From: Acidobacteriota bacterium
Lineage (GTDB): Bacteria > Acidobacteriota > Blastocatellia > UBA7656
Direction: 5' to 3'
DNA: 64,000 bases
Assembly (NCBI GenBank): GCA_038040445.1
Contig: JBBPIG010000017.1
Coordinates: 62,001-126,000 of the forward strand
Shown: positions 18,496 to 27,521 of the stretch, one piece after another
Layout: the number at the start of each line of letters is the position of its first letter
How positions within the stretch are numbered: the first letter of the stretch is position 1
Position numbers and translations under genes: made by a program
Notes under the pieces: generated by a model
What the model was told of the DNA's origin: nothing
The model's input: the letters and a program-made list of their open reading frames with translations, nothing else
Database searches by the model: none

Positions 18496-19047
18496 ATGGC
18501 AGCCAAGCTTGAACCTCTTCTAACGATAGCGGACATCGAGTCAATGCCCGAAGACGGAAACCGCTACGAAGTCATTGAGGGGGAACTATTCGTGTCTCGC
18601 GCACCAAGCCTAACGCATCAAGGTGTTGTGGGGAATCTCTTATTCGCTTTCACCGAGTATCTCCGCGAAAACCCGATCGGAAAGGTCTGGCCGGGGCCAG
18701 GAGTGATCTTCAGCGACTTCAGCGGAGTGATACCCGATGTTGTCTACATCAGCAATGAGCGGCGAAGGGAGATAGCCACTGGCACTAGAGTTTCAGGGGC
18801 GCCAGATTTGATTATTGAAATACTCTCTCCTGGAACTGAGAACGAGCGACGCGACCGGCACGCCAAGCGGCAGCTTTATCGGAAGTACGGCGTGAAAGGG
18901 TATTGGATCGTTGACCCAGAGCGCTCAGCAATCGCCATCTACCGCACGAGCAAGCTAAAGCTAGTTGCCAAGCTGGGAATTCGGGACCAGGTAACCACAC
19001 CATTGCTGCCAGGCTTTCGCTGCTCGGTGAGAGACATCCTGCAGTAA
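18496..19047 (+). CDS. Uma2-family (DUF820) putative endonuclease
   Basis: The start is set at ATG 18496, preceded by GAAGGA; 183 residues. Uma2 proteins have a restriction-endonuclease-like fold. The core is visible: YEVIEGELFVSRAPSLTHQG, VIPDVVYIS with a metal-binding Asp, APDLIIEILSPGTENERRD with the catalytic Glu, and the RQLYRKYGVKGYWIVDPE helix-strand. These genes are numerous in cyanobacteria and some soil bacteria, and their role is unclear. No partner gene is obvious apart from the DUF2442 gene upstream. Confidence 0.88.
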   Translation: MAAKLEPLLTIADIESMPEDGNRYEVIEGELFVSRAPSLTHQGVVGNLLFAFTEYLRENPIGKVWPGPGVIFSDFSGVIPDVVYISNERRREIATGTRVSGAPDLIIEILSPGTENERRDRHAKRQLYRKYGVKGYWIVDPERSAIAIYRTSKLKLVAKLGIRDQVTTPLLPGFRCSVRDILQ

Positions 19048-19150
19048 ACGGCGCGTTAGACTGCGGCGACGAAGGTCGTGTGTCGATTCTGAGTTCCGCT
19101 CTTGTGTATCTTGCGCGTCTGGCCAAGAACGACTCTCACACCTGTCGCCT

Positions 19151-21271
19151 ATGTCGCCAATTCAAATCCTAAAGCTTGTCGGATTCGCTACAGGCGCAAC
19201 CCTCCACCTTTACATCGCGTGGCTGATTTGGAACCGGCGGTTCGGCTCGCGCGAGAAGCTCACGCAGCCGGTTCAACTGATCACCATCGTCAATCTCTGC
19301 CTCGGCGTCTGGTTCCTCGGCAATCTGTTCATCACTTTTCACGAGCTGCTGATTGGAGTCGAGCGTCTCACTGTGCTGCTGCGCGCCTGGGACACGCTGG
19401 CGATGACCGCCGTGGCGTTGCTTCCTGCAGCTTTGCTTCACGCACACATTGGCTTCTGGGCTTCGCTTGACGGGTATCGCACGCTCAAGCCACGCGCGGT
19501 CAGGCTCATCGGCGCGGCGCTCTATTTGCCGATGACTTTTCTGCCTTATGCGTTCTACCGAATCAACGTCGGTGACTATCAGCCGTATCTGGTCAAGCTG
19601 CGCATGCTGCTGATTCCGTACTCGATCTGGTACCTGCTGGTGATGATCTCGTCGGCGGTGATTGATTGGTCGATCAAGGACCGCCTCGACCCGCGCGCGC
19701 TGCGCGAGCGAGCGTTCTTTAAGCGGGTGGCAGTGCTGCTCGTGTTGAACGGCCTGTTCGAATTCGTGGTCGTCGCGCTCCTGCGCACAGGCCCCAACGA
19801 CGTGCCGTGGATACTGTTCATTCTATCGTCGCTGCTTCCGATCTTCTTCGTCGCGTATCACGTCTATCGCTACAAGCTGGTCGATGTAGCAGTCAAAGAC
19901 AGCCTGGTGTACGCGGTGTTCGCACTCGTGTTCATAGCCGTCTACACGTACGGTGTGAGGCGTCTGGATCAATTTCTGGTCGATCGATTCGAGATCACTC
20001 CCGGCGTAGTTGAGGTGATCCTGATCCTCGGAATGGTCGCGCTTGCCAGCCCGTTGGTGCGAGTGATCGACCGAATGGTTCACCGGTTGTTCACAAGCGA
20101 GATCGGCTTGTATCGCGACGTGGTGCGGCAGGTGTCTTCGGGCGCTGAAGGCTTCGGCGAGCTGACTTCGCTGGTGCGCTACACGGAAGAGACCATCAGA
20201 CGCGGGCTCGATCTGTCGACCGTTCGAGTCTTGCCCTTCAATGCGGCGGATGCTGGAAGTCCCGAGCGGCGGCTTGCTGAAAAGATGATCGAGTGGAACG
20301 CGGACGCAATCGAAACGGATGACGACGTTCAGGCGATCGGCGCAACTATCGCTTACGCGTTGAGGCGCGAGACCGAGCTTGTCGGGTTGATGTTGATCAC
20401 AGCGGAGCCTCACGCGCTGACTTCTGAGAAGCGCGCGATCCTCGACGTGCTTGCTTCGCAAGTCGCGGTTGAAGTCGAGAGCTGCCGTCTTGTAGAAGAG
20501 AAAGTGCGGCTTGAACGTGAGCTTGCGAATCGCGAACATCTCGCGACGCTCGGGCAGATGGCTGCGCAGGTCGCACACGAAGTAAAGAACCCGTTGTCCT
20601 CGATCAAGTCCATCGCGCAAGTGATGCGCGAAGAGCAAGCGCTATCGGGCTACGAACAGGACCTGAGCTTGATCGTCAGCGAGATCGACCGCCTGAATCG
20701 TACCGTCTCGCAGTTGTTGGCATTCTCAAGGCCGAGCCACGCCGACACGCGCCCGGTCCAGCTTTCCGATTTGATAAGTGCGACAGTCACGCTGGCAAGC
20801 GCCGAAGCCAAAGAACGCGGAGTCGATCTGAAAGTCGAATCGCTCGCCGACGTGACACTGACGGGCGTGCAAGGCGGAGCGTTGCGTGAAGCCTTGAGCA
20901 ATCTTGTGCTGAACGCGGTGCAAGCGACGGAAGCTGGCGGTGAAGTGAAGATTCAAGCGGCCGTCCATACCGTAGCCGCAGACCCGCGTGTCCGTCCGAC
21001 TGATCTTGCGGCAGCGACGCTGACTCTGACCGTGACAGACAGCGGCCCGGGCATCCCGGCAGACGCGCAGCAGCGGGTCTTCGAGCCATTCTATTCAGCG
21101 AAGTCACGCGGCACCGGTCTCGGGCTTGCGATCGTCCAACGCCGCGTCGTCGAGGTTGGCGGCTCGGTTCAGCTCACAAGCCCCGTCGATGATGGCCACG
21201 GCACACGCTTTCGATTGATCGTGCCGATCGCCGCTGTTGGTGAAGAGACTAGTTCAGAGCGGAGGAACTGA
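19151..21271 (+). CDS. Membrane sensor histidine kinase
   Basis: A 706-residue protein. About seven to eight membrane helices occupy residues 1-300, followed by a GAF-like region (about 320-445). A HisKA domain has His476 in QMAAQVAHEVKNPLSSIKS, and the HATPase domain has the N box (EALSNLVLNAVQATEAG), G1 box (DSGPGIPADAQQRVFEPF) and G2 (GTGLGLAIVQRR). It should autophosphorylate and pass phosphate to a response regulator, but none lies nearby, so it is an orphan kinase. The next gene, a secreted VWA protein, starts two bases after the stop and is probably co-transcribed. Confidence 0.92.
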   Translation: MSPIQILKLVGFATGATLHLYIAWLIWNRRFGSREKLTQPVQLITIVNLCLGVWFLGNLFITFHELLIGVERLTVLLRAWDTLAMTAVALLPAALLHAHIGFWASLDGYRTLKPRAVRLIGAALYLPMTFLPYAFYRINVGDYQPYLVKLRMLLIPYSIWYLLVMISSAVIDWSIKDRLDPRALRERAFFKRVAVLLVLNGLFEFVVVALLRTGPNDVPWILFILSSLLPIFFVAYHVYRYKLVDVAVKDSLVYAVFALVFIAVYTYGVRRLDQFLVDRFEITPGVVEVILILGMVALASPLVRVIDRMVHRLFTSEIGLYRDVVRQVSSGAEGFGELTSLVRYTEETIRRGLDLSTVRVLPFNAADAGSPERRLAEKMIEWNADAIETDDDVQAIGATIAYALRRETELVGLMLITAEPHALTSEKRAILDVLASQVAVEVESCRLVEEKVRLERELANREHLATLGQMAAQVAHEVKNPLSSIKSIAQVMREEQALSGYEQDLSLIVSEIDRLNRTVSQLLAFSRPSHADTRPVQLSDLISATVTLASAEAKERGVDLKVESLADVTLTGVQGGALREALSNLVLNAVQATEAGGEVKIQAAVHTVAADPRVRPTDLAAATLTLTVTDSGPGIPADAQQRVFEPFYSAKSRGTGLGLAIVQRRVVEVGGSVQLTSPVDDGHGTRFRLIVPIAAVGEETSSERRN

Positions 21272-21273
21272 GA

Positions 21274-22209
21274 ATGAAAAGAAGGACGAGCCTGCTCTCT
21301 CTTTTTCTTGCGGGCATCCTACTCCCAACCACTCTGGTTCGTTTGCAAGCCCAACAAAGCTCAACAGAGCAGCCAGCTAAACTAGAGGTTGAGAAAGTTG
21401 TACTTGATTTTCAGATTATGAAAAAAGGTGAATTCGTACGAGGTCTCAAGAAGCAGGACCTTTCTGTTTATGAAGATGACGCTAAACAAGAAATCACGCA
21501 ATTCAGCGAAGGCGATCCGCCGCTTTCGATTGTGCTCTTGCTGGACTTGAGCAACAGCATGAGAAAGAGTGTTAGATACGTGCGTGAAAGTGCACAGCAG
21601 ATCGCGCAGGGATTCAACCCCGATGATGAGGTTGCACTCATGACGTTTGCAATTGATGTGGTCCTGGCCCAGCCATTCACCAGGAACAAACAACAGATTG
21701 CTAACGGACTAGGTCAAGTTCCAGTTCCGGCCGGGTACACAATGCTAAATAAGGCTCTAAAGGAGGCGGCTACATATTCGGCCAAGTCTGCTACTCCTGG
21801 CAATCGGCGGGTGATCATCGCTTTTACGGATGATGAGGATACGGCAGGCTCAACTGACTCGCTCAACCAAGCGTCCCACGCTATATTCAGCTCTGGAATC
21901 GTCGTGTGCGGCTTCATAGTTCGCGTCCCGTCCAGAGTATTTTACCCGACGTCGGAGGGCGGCGTTGCCAAACTTGTTCGGCAAACTGGAGGTGTCCCTT
22001 TGTTCGTTGACGAAAGAAAGCTAGGGGAACAAATGGCCGGCGTCGTTAGATTGCTACATCGCCACTACGTCATCGAGTATGTTCCCTCGAATGCCAAGCA
22101 CAATGGGAAGTTTCGCAGAATACGGTTGAGACTTTCGCCCGATGTAGAGAAAAGAGAAGGTAAGCTAGATATCTTGGCCAGGGAGGGCTATTACGCGCCG
22201 ACGAGATGA
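21274..22209 (+). CDS. Secreted VWA-domain protein of the acidobacterial type
   Basis: A 311-residue protein with a signal peptide (LLSLFLAGILLPTTLV) and a good ribosome site (GGAGGA). A short N-terminal beta domain (VVLDFQIMKKGEFVRGL) leads into a von Willebrand A domain with the metal-ion site DLSNS in IVLLLDLSNSMRKS and the second loop IIAFTDDEDTAG. This matches the VWA proteins that are expanded in Acidobacteriota. VWA domains bind protein partners through a metal ion; the partner is unknown. AT content is slightly higher than in its neighbours. Confidence 0.88.
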   Translation: MKRRTSLLSLFLAGILLPTTLVRLQAQQSSTEQPAKLEVEKVVLDFQIMKKGEFVRGLKKQDLSVYEDDAKQEITQFSEGDPPLSIVLLLDLSNSMRKSVRYVRESAQQIAQGFNPDDEVALMTFAIDVVLAQPFTRNKQQIANGLGQVPVPAGYTMLNKALKEAATYSAKSATPGNRRVIIAFTDDEDTAGSTDSLNQASHAIFSSGIVVCGFIVRVPSRVFYPTSEGGVAKLVRQTGGVPLFVDERKLGEQMAGVVRLLHRHYVIEYVPSNAKHNGKFRRIRLRLSPDVEKREGKLDILAREGYYAPTR

Positions 22210-22216
22210 ATAGCAG

Positions 22217-23449
22217 CTACGCGTTCCGGCGGCGGAAGAACCGCATCGTGAACATCGCCGCGCACCAGATGAGACCCGAAGTCGCCATGATCGCCCACCC
22301 GAAGTCTTCGACCATCGATGAGAATCGCCCGGCGATCCCGCCTACCAGCCACGCGCCGAAGAACGTCGTCGCCGAAAGCCGTCGCGCCCAACGGACCTGA
22401 TTCGATATTCGTATCCGCTGAAGCTCGGCTTCCAGAAAATCGTCGTCCTCCATCAAGCGCCCATAGTAGCGAGCTTCACGCCCGGCCATTCTCGCCAGCG
22501 CCACGTCATTGCTTGCAGCCGCCGCGTTGTAGTAGTGAGCCACGTGGGCGAGCTTTCCGTCTCGAAGCGCGATCTCAGCAAGCCCGACGTTCGCGCGAAA
22601 GCGCGCGGGATCAAGCTGGAGCGCACGGCGAAAACAATCGGATGCGCGCTTGAAGTCGAGCCGCTCGAAGAACGCTTCACCGATTCGCTCGAGCAGATCC
22701 GGCTGGTCTCCTGCAAGCCGCGACGCAAGCCTCAAACAAGCATCCGAGCGTTGAAGCAAGCGCGCGTCTTCCCTCTGCGCAGACGAATGAAAGAAGCGGG
22801 ACATCTCGTAAAGAAGTTGCGGATTGCGCGGCTCCTTTTCGTAAGCGACCCGGAAATAGCTGGACGCCTGGGCGAGCTTGCCCGCGAGCTTCAACGAGTT
22901 GCCTATGCGGCGCAGCAGTGGCGCAGGCATCGCCGCGATGTCGCTCTTGAGCACGGGCGAGCCTTTGAGCGCGTTGCCTGTTTCGAAGTATTCGAATATC
23001 TCAGAGGACCGGGGATCCAGTTTGTGCGGGCCGGCCGCGCGGAACAGAGCCTTGATGAACTTCGCATAGGTCGAGCGGTGCGAGCGAACTACTATATCGA
23101 CGCCTGCTCCATTGATGCGGGTGTGATAACTGATTCGCGCATCGCCAGTGGCGAAGCTGACTCGTGTTGTCTCGGTTGTGATAGCTTCGATGTCGGCTAT
23201 CGATAGCTCGCGGCGAATGCGGAACAGATGAGTCAGAAGAAAAGCGAACGGACCGCGATGCCGAATCGTGCTGCCGTCAAACTCGATTCGGTCGAAGACC
23301 GCGGCCACTACTATCGGCGCGAGCAAGGCCCAGCAGGCGAGCGCCGCGAAGAGCCAACCTTGTTTTAACAGAGTCGACCCAACGGTAATCACAACTGCGG
23401 CAGACAGCGTGTAGGGGACGAGTCCGGGGCGTATGCTGATGGTCTCCAT
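22217..23449 (-). CDS. Membrane protein with PH-like and TPR regions
   Basis: A 410-residue protein. Residues about 10-55 carry two hydrophobic segments, and about 55-135 form a beta-rich, PH-like domain (DRIEFDGSTIRHRGPFAFLL). Residues 170-340 are TPR helices (LAQASSYFRVAYEKEPRNPQ, DFKRASDCFRRALQLDPARF). Two more membrane helices (LSATTFFGAWLVGGIAG) end the protein. It probably serves as a membrane-bound scaffold; no enzyme motif was seen. It converges on the VWA gene, with only 7 bases between the two stops. Confidence 0.75.
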   Translation of the reverse strand: METISIRPGLVPYTLSAAVVITVGSTLLKQGWLFAALACWALLAPIVVAAVFDRIEFDGSTIRHRGPFAFLLTHLFRIRRELSIADIEAITTETTRVSFATGDARISYHTRINGAGVDIVVRSHRSTYAKFIKALFRAAGPHKLDPRSSEIFEYFETGNALKGSPVLKSDIAAMPAPLLRRIGNSLKLAGKLAQASSYFRVAYEKEPRNPQLLYEMSRFFHSSAQREDARLLQRSDACLRLASRLAGDQPDLLERIGEAFFERLDFKRASDCFRRALQLDPARFRANVGLAEIALRDGKLAHVAHYYNAAAASNDVALARMAGREARYYGRLMEDDDFLEAELQRIRISNQVRWARRLSATTFFGAWLVGGIAGRFSSMVEDFGWAIMATSGLIWCAAMFTMRFFRRRNA

Positions 23450-23506
23450 CTGGTTGCTTCAAGTCTATTGTGCGGTGAATAGGGAGGCAACACTAATACG
23501 AGCAAG

Positions 23507-23599
23507 GTAGCACAGACTTTAGTCTGTAGTCTGTGTCGCGCCTCGGAACAGCGCATCGTCGCCTTTAGCCAAGCGCACACAGACTAAAGTCTGTGCTAC
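23507..23599. repeat. Palindromic repeat of the GTAGCA/AGTCT family, perfect 21-bp arms
   Basis: Positions 23507-23527 and 23579-23599 are exact reverse complements, starting GTAGCACAGACTTTAGTCTG. The 51-base spacer contains further partial copies of the arm (TAGTCTGTGT). It lies one base from the stop of the minus-strand gene at 23601 and could act as a strong hairpin in its mRNA. It is the best-preserved copy of the family. Confidence 0.85.
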
Positions 23600-23600
23600 T

Positions 23601-24710
23601 TCAAAACCAACGTGCCTCGGCGGACGTCACCGTCATCTCCCGGTCGAGCTCTACACGCATCCGCAAGTCGAAGCGAAGATCGCGCAACGACACGACTGTT
23701 GTCCCGTCGGCTCGCGTTTCGACGCTGGCGGCGCCGTAGCGCAAAAAGTCCAGAACGACTCGCCCTTCGTTTGAGCGGCGCAATGCATCCGCGATCTGCG
23801 GATCCAGCGCCGGCAACTCCCGCCACTGCTCCCGCCGATCGGTGAGGTCGATGTTGCGCGTGTAGACTGCGTCGCCACTCTGCGCTGCGGCCTGCCACGC
23901 GAGCGGGTTGCCAGGCGCGGGCCAAACGGCCATCGAGGTCACTCCGCCGACCTTCAAGGAATTCTGAGCCTCCTTCATTGCCGACTGATGAGCCATCCAC
24001 ATACCGGAGTAGTACAGGGCAAGCAGCAGGAGGGAATATCTTGCGAGCCGCTCGCCTGCGCGGCCCCAGCGAAACAGAGTCCCTGCCACGACAACGCCCA
24101 GTCCCAGGAACCAGATCACGCGAGCCAACGTTGGGACGGTCAACGTCTCTGCATCGGAAACGTGGCGAAGCGCCAGACCGACTACCAGAGCTGCGATTAT
24201 TCCTATCACAAGCCAGAGAAATATCCGCGCGGCATCCGTCGTGCTGAGCCAGACGGCGGCCGACCCGAGTATGAGCCAGATCCACGGATCGACCACAAAA
24301 GCAACGTCGCCATAAAACCACCGATGGCTGAACGGCAACAGCGGGCGCACGCCGTAAACGTTCGTGAAATCCATGAACGCGTGCCCAAGCCCGCCCAGAT
24401 ACGCAAGCAGAAAAATCCTCATCGGCCTTAGCGGCCTTCTAAAAGGGTCGCGGCGCAAACGAAACTGGCGATCGACAAACATCAGCCCAAGCGTCAGCGC
24501 CGCCGCCACCAGCGTCAGCCCGACGAATCCGTGAGTGAAGCCGCGATGATATTCAAGATAGGAGAGTGTGCCGCCCTGAAGGCGCCAGAGCACGTCGACA
24601 TCGGGAAGATTCGATGAAATCACGAGCGCTGTAGTCGCAAGCGGGGTGACGCGTTCGAGCCCTGCTTTTGCAAACGAGAGCCCCAGAAGTGTATGCGCCA
24701 GGTTTTCCAT
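23601..24710 (-). CDS. Membrane-bound metal-dependent hydrolase (YdjM/DUF457 family)
   Basis: A 369-residue protein with the YdjM-type N-terminus: MENLAHTLLGLSFAKAG, then SNLPDVDVLWRLQGG with its Asp-x-Asp pair, and YHRGFTHGFVGL with conserved His residues, which may hold a metal ion. Six to seven membrane helices follow. A C-terminal soluble part (about 260-369) appears specific to this branch. The founding member in E. coli is an SOS-regulated membrane protein with no proven reaction. No LexA-type box was noticed here. Confidence 0.82.
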   Translation of the reverse strand: MENLAHTLLGLSFAKAGLERVTPLATTALVISSNLPDVDVLWRLQGGTLSYLEYHRGFTHGFVGLTLVAAALTLGLMFVDRQFRLRRDPFRRPLRPMRIFLLAYLGGLGHAFMDFTNVYGVRPLLPFSHRWFYGDVAFVVDPWIWLILGSAAVWLSTTDAARIFLWLVIGIIAALVVGLALRHVSDAETLTVPTLARVIWFLGLGVVVAGTLFRWGRAGERLARYSLLLLALYYSGMWMAHQSAMKEAQNSLKVGGVTSMAVWPAPGNPLAWQAAAQSGDAVYTRNIDLTDRREQWRELPALDPQIADALRRSNEGRVVLDFLRYGAASVETRADGTTVVSLRDLRFDLRMRVELDREMTVTSAEARWF

Positions 24711-24758
24711 TTAGAGAAGAGGTGTTAGTAGCGATGCTGGTTTCGGGCGCAAGCCTGC

Positions 24759-25544
24759 TCACGGTTGGACGGGCATGGAAGTTTCGGGAGGCAGTTCTTT
24801 GAGCCGGTCAGGCGCCAATGCTTGGAGCCGCTTCTCAGCCTCCGCTCCTGCCCCTGACGACCGGCCGGATTTGGCCGCTTCCAAATAGGCCTCCACGGCC
24901 TTTTCTGTGTCCCCGGTCTTTTCATAGACCCGGCCGAGACCGACCTCGACCGCTGGTTTCAAAGTCCGCGAGGAACTGAGCAATTGCTGATAAAGCGAAA
25001 TGGCTTTCTCGTCGTCGCCGTTGACGGCGTAGTTTTCGGCAAGCGCAAGCCGCGCGAGGTCCGAGGCAGGAGGATCGTTTTTGTTGACGGCCTGCTCCAG
25101 CAAGCTTATGCCCTTGTCGCGATCGAAGTGAAGGTAGCTAACCCCCGCATAGTAACGACCGATTGAACCGTAGTAACTGGAGTAGTCGTTGGCGAGACGT
25201 TCGAACGCTTCGGCCGACTCTCGCCACCTGGTTTGCTCGTCGGTGTAGAACTTGCCGGTGGGCGGTGTTGCGGTGGTCGATGTGGGATCCTGAACCGGCG
25301 CGTTGAACTTCTCGAAGGCGTCGGAAAACGCGGTCTCGGCCTTTGACTTCCGGTAATCAAAGAAATAACTCCCGGCAACGTAGAGCAGAACAATTCCGGC
25401 AATGACTCCCACAGCAATCACGACCGGCCGCCCGCGCTCCTGGAGCCAGTCCTGCGTCGCCTCGTAGAACCGGATGATCGGGTCGTGTTTGAACTTCATC
25501 TCCTTGACGGAGACCTTCTTCTTCTTTCTGCCTGGTTTCGCCAA
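24759..25544 (-). CDS. Membrane-anchored TPR protein
   Basis: The frame is open for 47 codons further upstream, but the start is set at TTG 25544 because a full AAGGAGG ribosome site stands eight bases before it. The 261-residue product has a basic N-terminus (AKPGRKKKKVSVKEMKFKHD), one membrane helix (VVIAVGVIAGIVLLYVAGSY) and four to five TPRs outside (DEKAISLYQQLLSSSRTLKP, KTGDTEKAVEAYLEAAKSG). The layout resembles YfgM-type tetratricopeptide anchors, which assist outer-membrane protein assembly or regulate stress responses. Only the layout, not a specific motif, supports that comparison. Confidence 0.82.
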   Translation of the reverse strand: MAKPGRKKKKVSVKEMKFKHDPIIRFYEATQDWLQERGRPVVIAVGVIAGIVLLYVAGSYFFDYRKSKAETAFSDAFEKFNAPVQDPTSTTATPPTGKFYTDEQTRWRESAEAFERLANDYSSYYGSIGRYYAGVSYLHFDRDKGISLLEQAVNKNDPPASDLARLALAENYAVNGDDEKAISLYQQLLSSSRTLKPAVEVGLGRVYEKTGDTEKAVEAYLEAAKSGRSSGAGAEAEKRLQALAPDRLKELPPETSMPVQP

Positions 25545-25706
25545 AGCTGTGAGCCTCCTTGGATCTGTGACTGGAGCAAAGCCGGAAGGACGCCTGCGCC
25601 GTCTGGTAAAGCAAACAAGAACATAGCGGCCAGCCTCGCGCGCTGTCAAGAAACACCAGGGAAACCAGTGCCTGCGCGCACGCATTGTGCTAAAGTTTTA
25701 CAAGTC

Positions 25707-25735
25707 GGAACATTCTGGCCGGACAAGGTGTCTAA
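25707..25735 (+). promoter_or_regulatory. Likely ECF (sigma-E-type) promoter in front of the sigma gene
   Basis: GGAACAT at 25707-25713 and TCTAA at 25731-25735, 17 bases apart, match the general ECF sigma-E pattern (GGAAC then TCtgA/TCTAA). It points at the sigma gene 120 bases downstream, as expected for an autoregulated ECF factor. The match is by eye. Confidence 0.5.
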
Positions 25736-25855
25736 CCTAGCGACAAGTGAGGTGAAGGGCCATTGCCCGTTTCGCTTGGAGCTACACGGCGCTCGGCTTC
25801 ATCAGGCCGGGCGGTGGCCCACTCCGGTCAGGCGTTACCGAAGGAGCGCCATTCA

Positions 25856-26506
25856 ATGTCAGCGAGAGACATGGCCGCACTGGAGCAAAATACCCTCGCC
25901 GGTCTCGATCTCGATGCCGGAGCGATAGAGCACCACCCTGAGGCGGGGTTGATTTCCAGATTGCGCGCCCGCGATCTTGCTGCCTTCGAAGAACTGGTGG
26001 CTCAGTTTGAGCGGCCCGTCTACGCGTTGTGTTTTCGCCTGCTCGGAGATGCCGAAGAGGCGCGGGACGCGGCGCAGGAAACCTTCTTGAAGGTCTACCG
26101 GGGACTGGGCGGGTTTCGCGGCGAGGCGGGATTGAAGACCTGGATTTATCGAATCGCGATAAACCAGGCGATGAATCAGAAACGCTGGTGGCGGCGGCGC
26201 CATCGCGACGAGACCATTTCGCTGGACATAACGCGAGGCCAAAGCGATACGACCATCGGCAACTTGCTTCCGGGCCGCGCCCGCTCGCCTGAAGCGCAGG
26301 CGATTTCCAGCGAACGCGAGCACAACATAATGCGCGCGCTCGGCGAGATCAAGGACGAGTATCGGATCGCGCTGATGCTCCGCGAAATTGAAGAACTATC
26401 GTACGAGGAGATCGCCCAGACGTTGGCGATCTCGATTGGAACCGTCAAGTCACGCATCGCGCGCGGACGCGAAGAACTCCGCCGCCGCGTGAAGGATCTG
26501 TTATGA
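25856..26506 (+). CDS. ECF-family RNA polymerase sigma factor (RpoE-like)
   Basis: The start is set at ATG 25856, preceded by AAGGAG; 216 residues. Sigma region 2 is clear (DLAAFEELVAQFERPVYALC, GDAEEARDAAQETFLKVYRG, FRGEAGLKTWIYRIAIN), as is region 4 (ALMLREIEELSYEEIAQTLA, ISIGTVKSRIARGREELRR). Regions 1 and 3 are absent, as in all ECF factors. The next gene is its anti-sigma factor, then a TonB-like gene, so this is an envelope-stress or uptake-type regulatory unit. A candidate self-recognised promoter lies at 25707-25735. Confidence 0.95.
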   Translation: MSARDMAALEQNTLAGLDLDAGAIEHHPEAGLISRLRARDLAAFEELVAQFERPVYALCFRLLGDAEEARDAAQETFLKVYRGLGGFRGEAGLKTWIYRIAINQAMNQKRWWRRRHRDETISLDITRGQSDTTIGNLLPGRARSPEAQAISSEREHNIMRALGEIKDEYRIALMLREIEELSYEEIAQTLAISIGTVKSRIARGREELRRRVKDLL

Positions 26507-26507
26507 A

Positions 26508-26565
26508 GAGTGATGCGTAATGCGTGATTCGTGACCGGAGGCAGCAGGTTTCAACGCATCACGAG
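26508..26565. repeat. GTGATGC-type tandem/hairpin repeat, copy 3
   Basis: GTGATGCGTAATGCGTGATT continues into CGTGACCGG on the left, with a short reverse-complement CGCATCACGAGG on the right. It fills the gap between sigma and anti-sigma genes. Related to 9276-9345 and 10675-10791. Confidence 0.65.
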
Positions 26566-26575
26566 GTCAGTTTTT

Positions 26576-27334
26576 ATGGAATGCAAGAAGTTTGAACTAA
26601 CAGCCTCGGCTTACATAGACCGGCAGCTCCACGAGAATGAGGCGGCTGAGTATCGGGAACACCTTTCGACCTGTGAGGGTTGCCGCTTGCGTCTTGTCGC
26701 GACAGAAGCCGTGTCTCTAGCTTTAAGAAATGCTGATCGGCCGGCGGTCCCGCGTGAGCTTCGCAGCTACATTATGACCGAGGCGACGAGACGTGCTCGC
26801 AGAGAGATCAGTCTATCGGAGAGCCTGCTTATGTGGCTCTTGAAACTGAACCCCCGTCCAGTGGCTTATGCCACCGGACTGGTTATTTCGCTGCTGTCGT
26901 TTTCGGCTCTATTCTCGAGCTTCAGACCGATTCCATTTAGCGAGAGTCAGAGCGAAGCAGCAGCGATATACCCGATCATCAGCGGCTCGGACCGGGAATA
27001 TCACAGCTACAACAATCTGCCTCCCGACCGGGGATTAACTGATACCGAGCACTACTACCAACTGCCGCGCGTACTCGACAACAGCGCACTGGTCAGCTTC
27101 AGCCATATTGCTTACCAGAAGCGCGGCAACCAGGGCATGTCCGCGCTGGTCGAAGTTGATTCGGATGGACGCGGAAGGCTGGTGAATGTTATCGATGCGC
27201 CCACCGACCCATACATGATCGAGCAGTTGTGGTGGTCGCTGCGCAATCGGACTTTTCAACCGGCAACTGTGTCGGGCCGCCCCGTCTCTACTCGCATCAT
27301 CCTGCTGGTGGAGAAGGTCGACGTGAGTGGATGA
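26576..27334 (+). CDS. Anti-sigma factor with zinc finger and TonB-like C-terminal domain
   Basis: A 252-residue membrane protein starting at ATG 26576. The N-terminal anti-sigma zinc finger has the His-x3-Cys-x2-Cys motif in YREHLSTCEGCRLRL. One membrane helix follows (VAYATGLVISLLSFSALFSS). The outside part ends in a domain resembling the TonB C-terminal fold (SALVEVDSDGRGRLVNVIDA, then RNRTFQPATVSGRPVSTRII). It should hold the sigma factor at the membrane until a signal arrives. The TonB-like sensor end is unusual and fits the neighbouring TonB-like gene. Confidence 0.85.
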   Translation: MECKKFELTASAYIDRQLHENEAAEYREHLSTCEGCRLRLVATEAVSLALRNADRPAVPRELRSYIMTEATRRARREISLSESLLMWLLKLNPRPVAYATGLVISLLSFSALFSSFRPIPFSESQSEAAAIYPIISGSDREYHSYNNLPPDRGLTDTEHYYQLPRVLDNSALVSFSHIAYQKRGNQGMSALVEVDSDGRGRLVNVIDAPTDPYMIEQLWWSLRNRTFQPATVSGRPVSTRIILLVEKVDVSG

Positions 27335-27521
27335 AAACCTGTCAGCAATCAGTTGCCGTGTTCGCTTTTGAGTACTGACCGCTGACAACACGCCCCGTCC
27401 GACGAGCGCCTTCCTTTCAGATTCCCGAGAGCGCCTTAACAATTCAACAGAGCGCCTGGCGCGGCATCGTGCTGTCTCATACGTGAGTCACGCGCTGGAG
27501 CTGCGTAAATGGAGAACAGTC

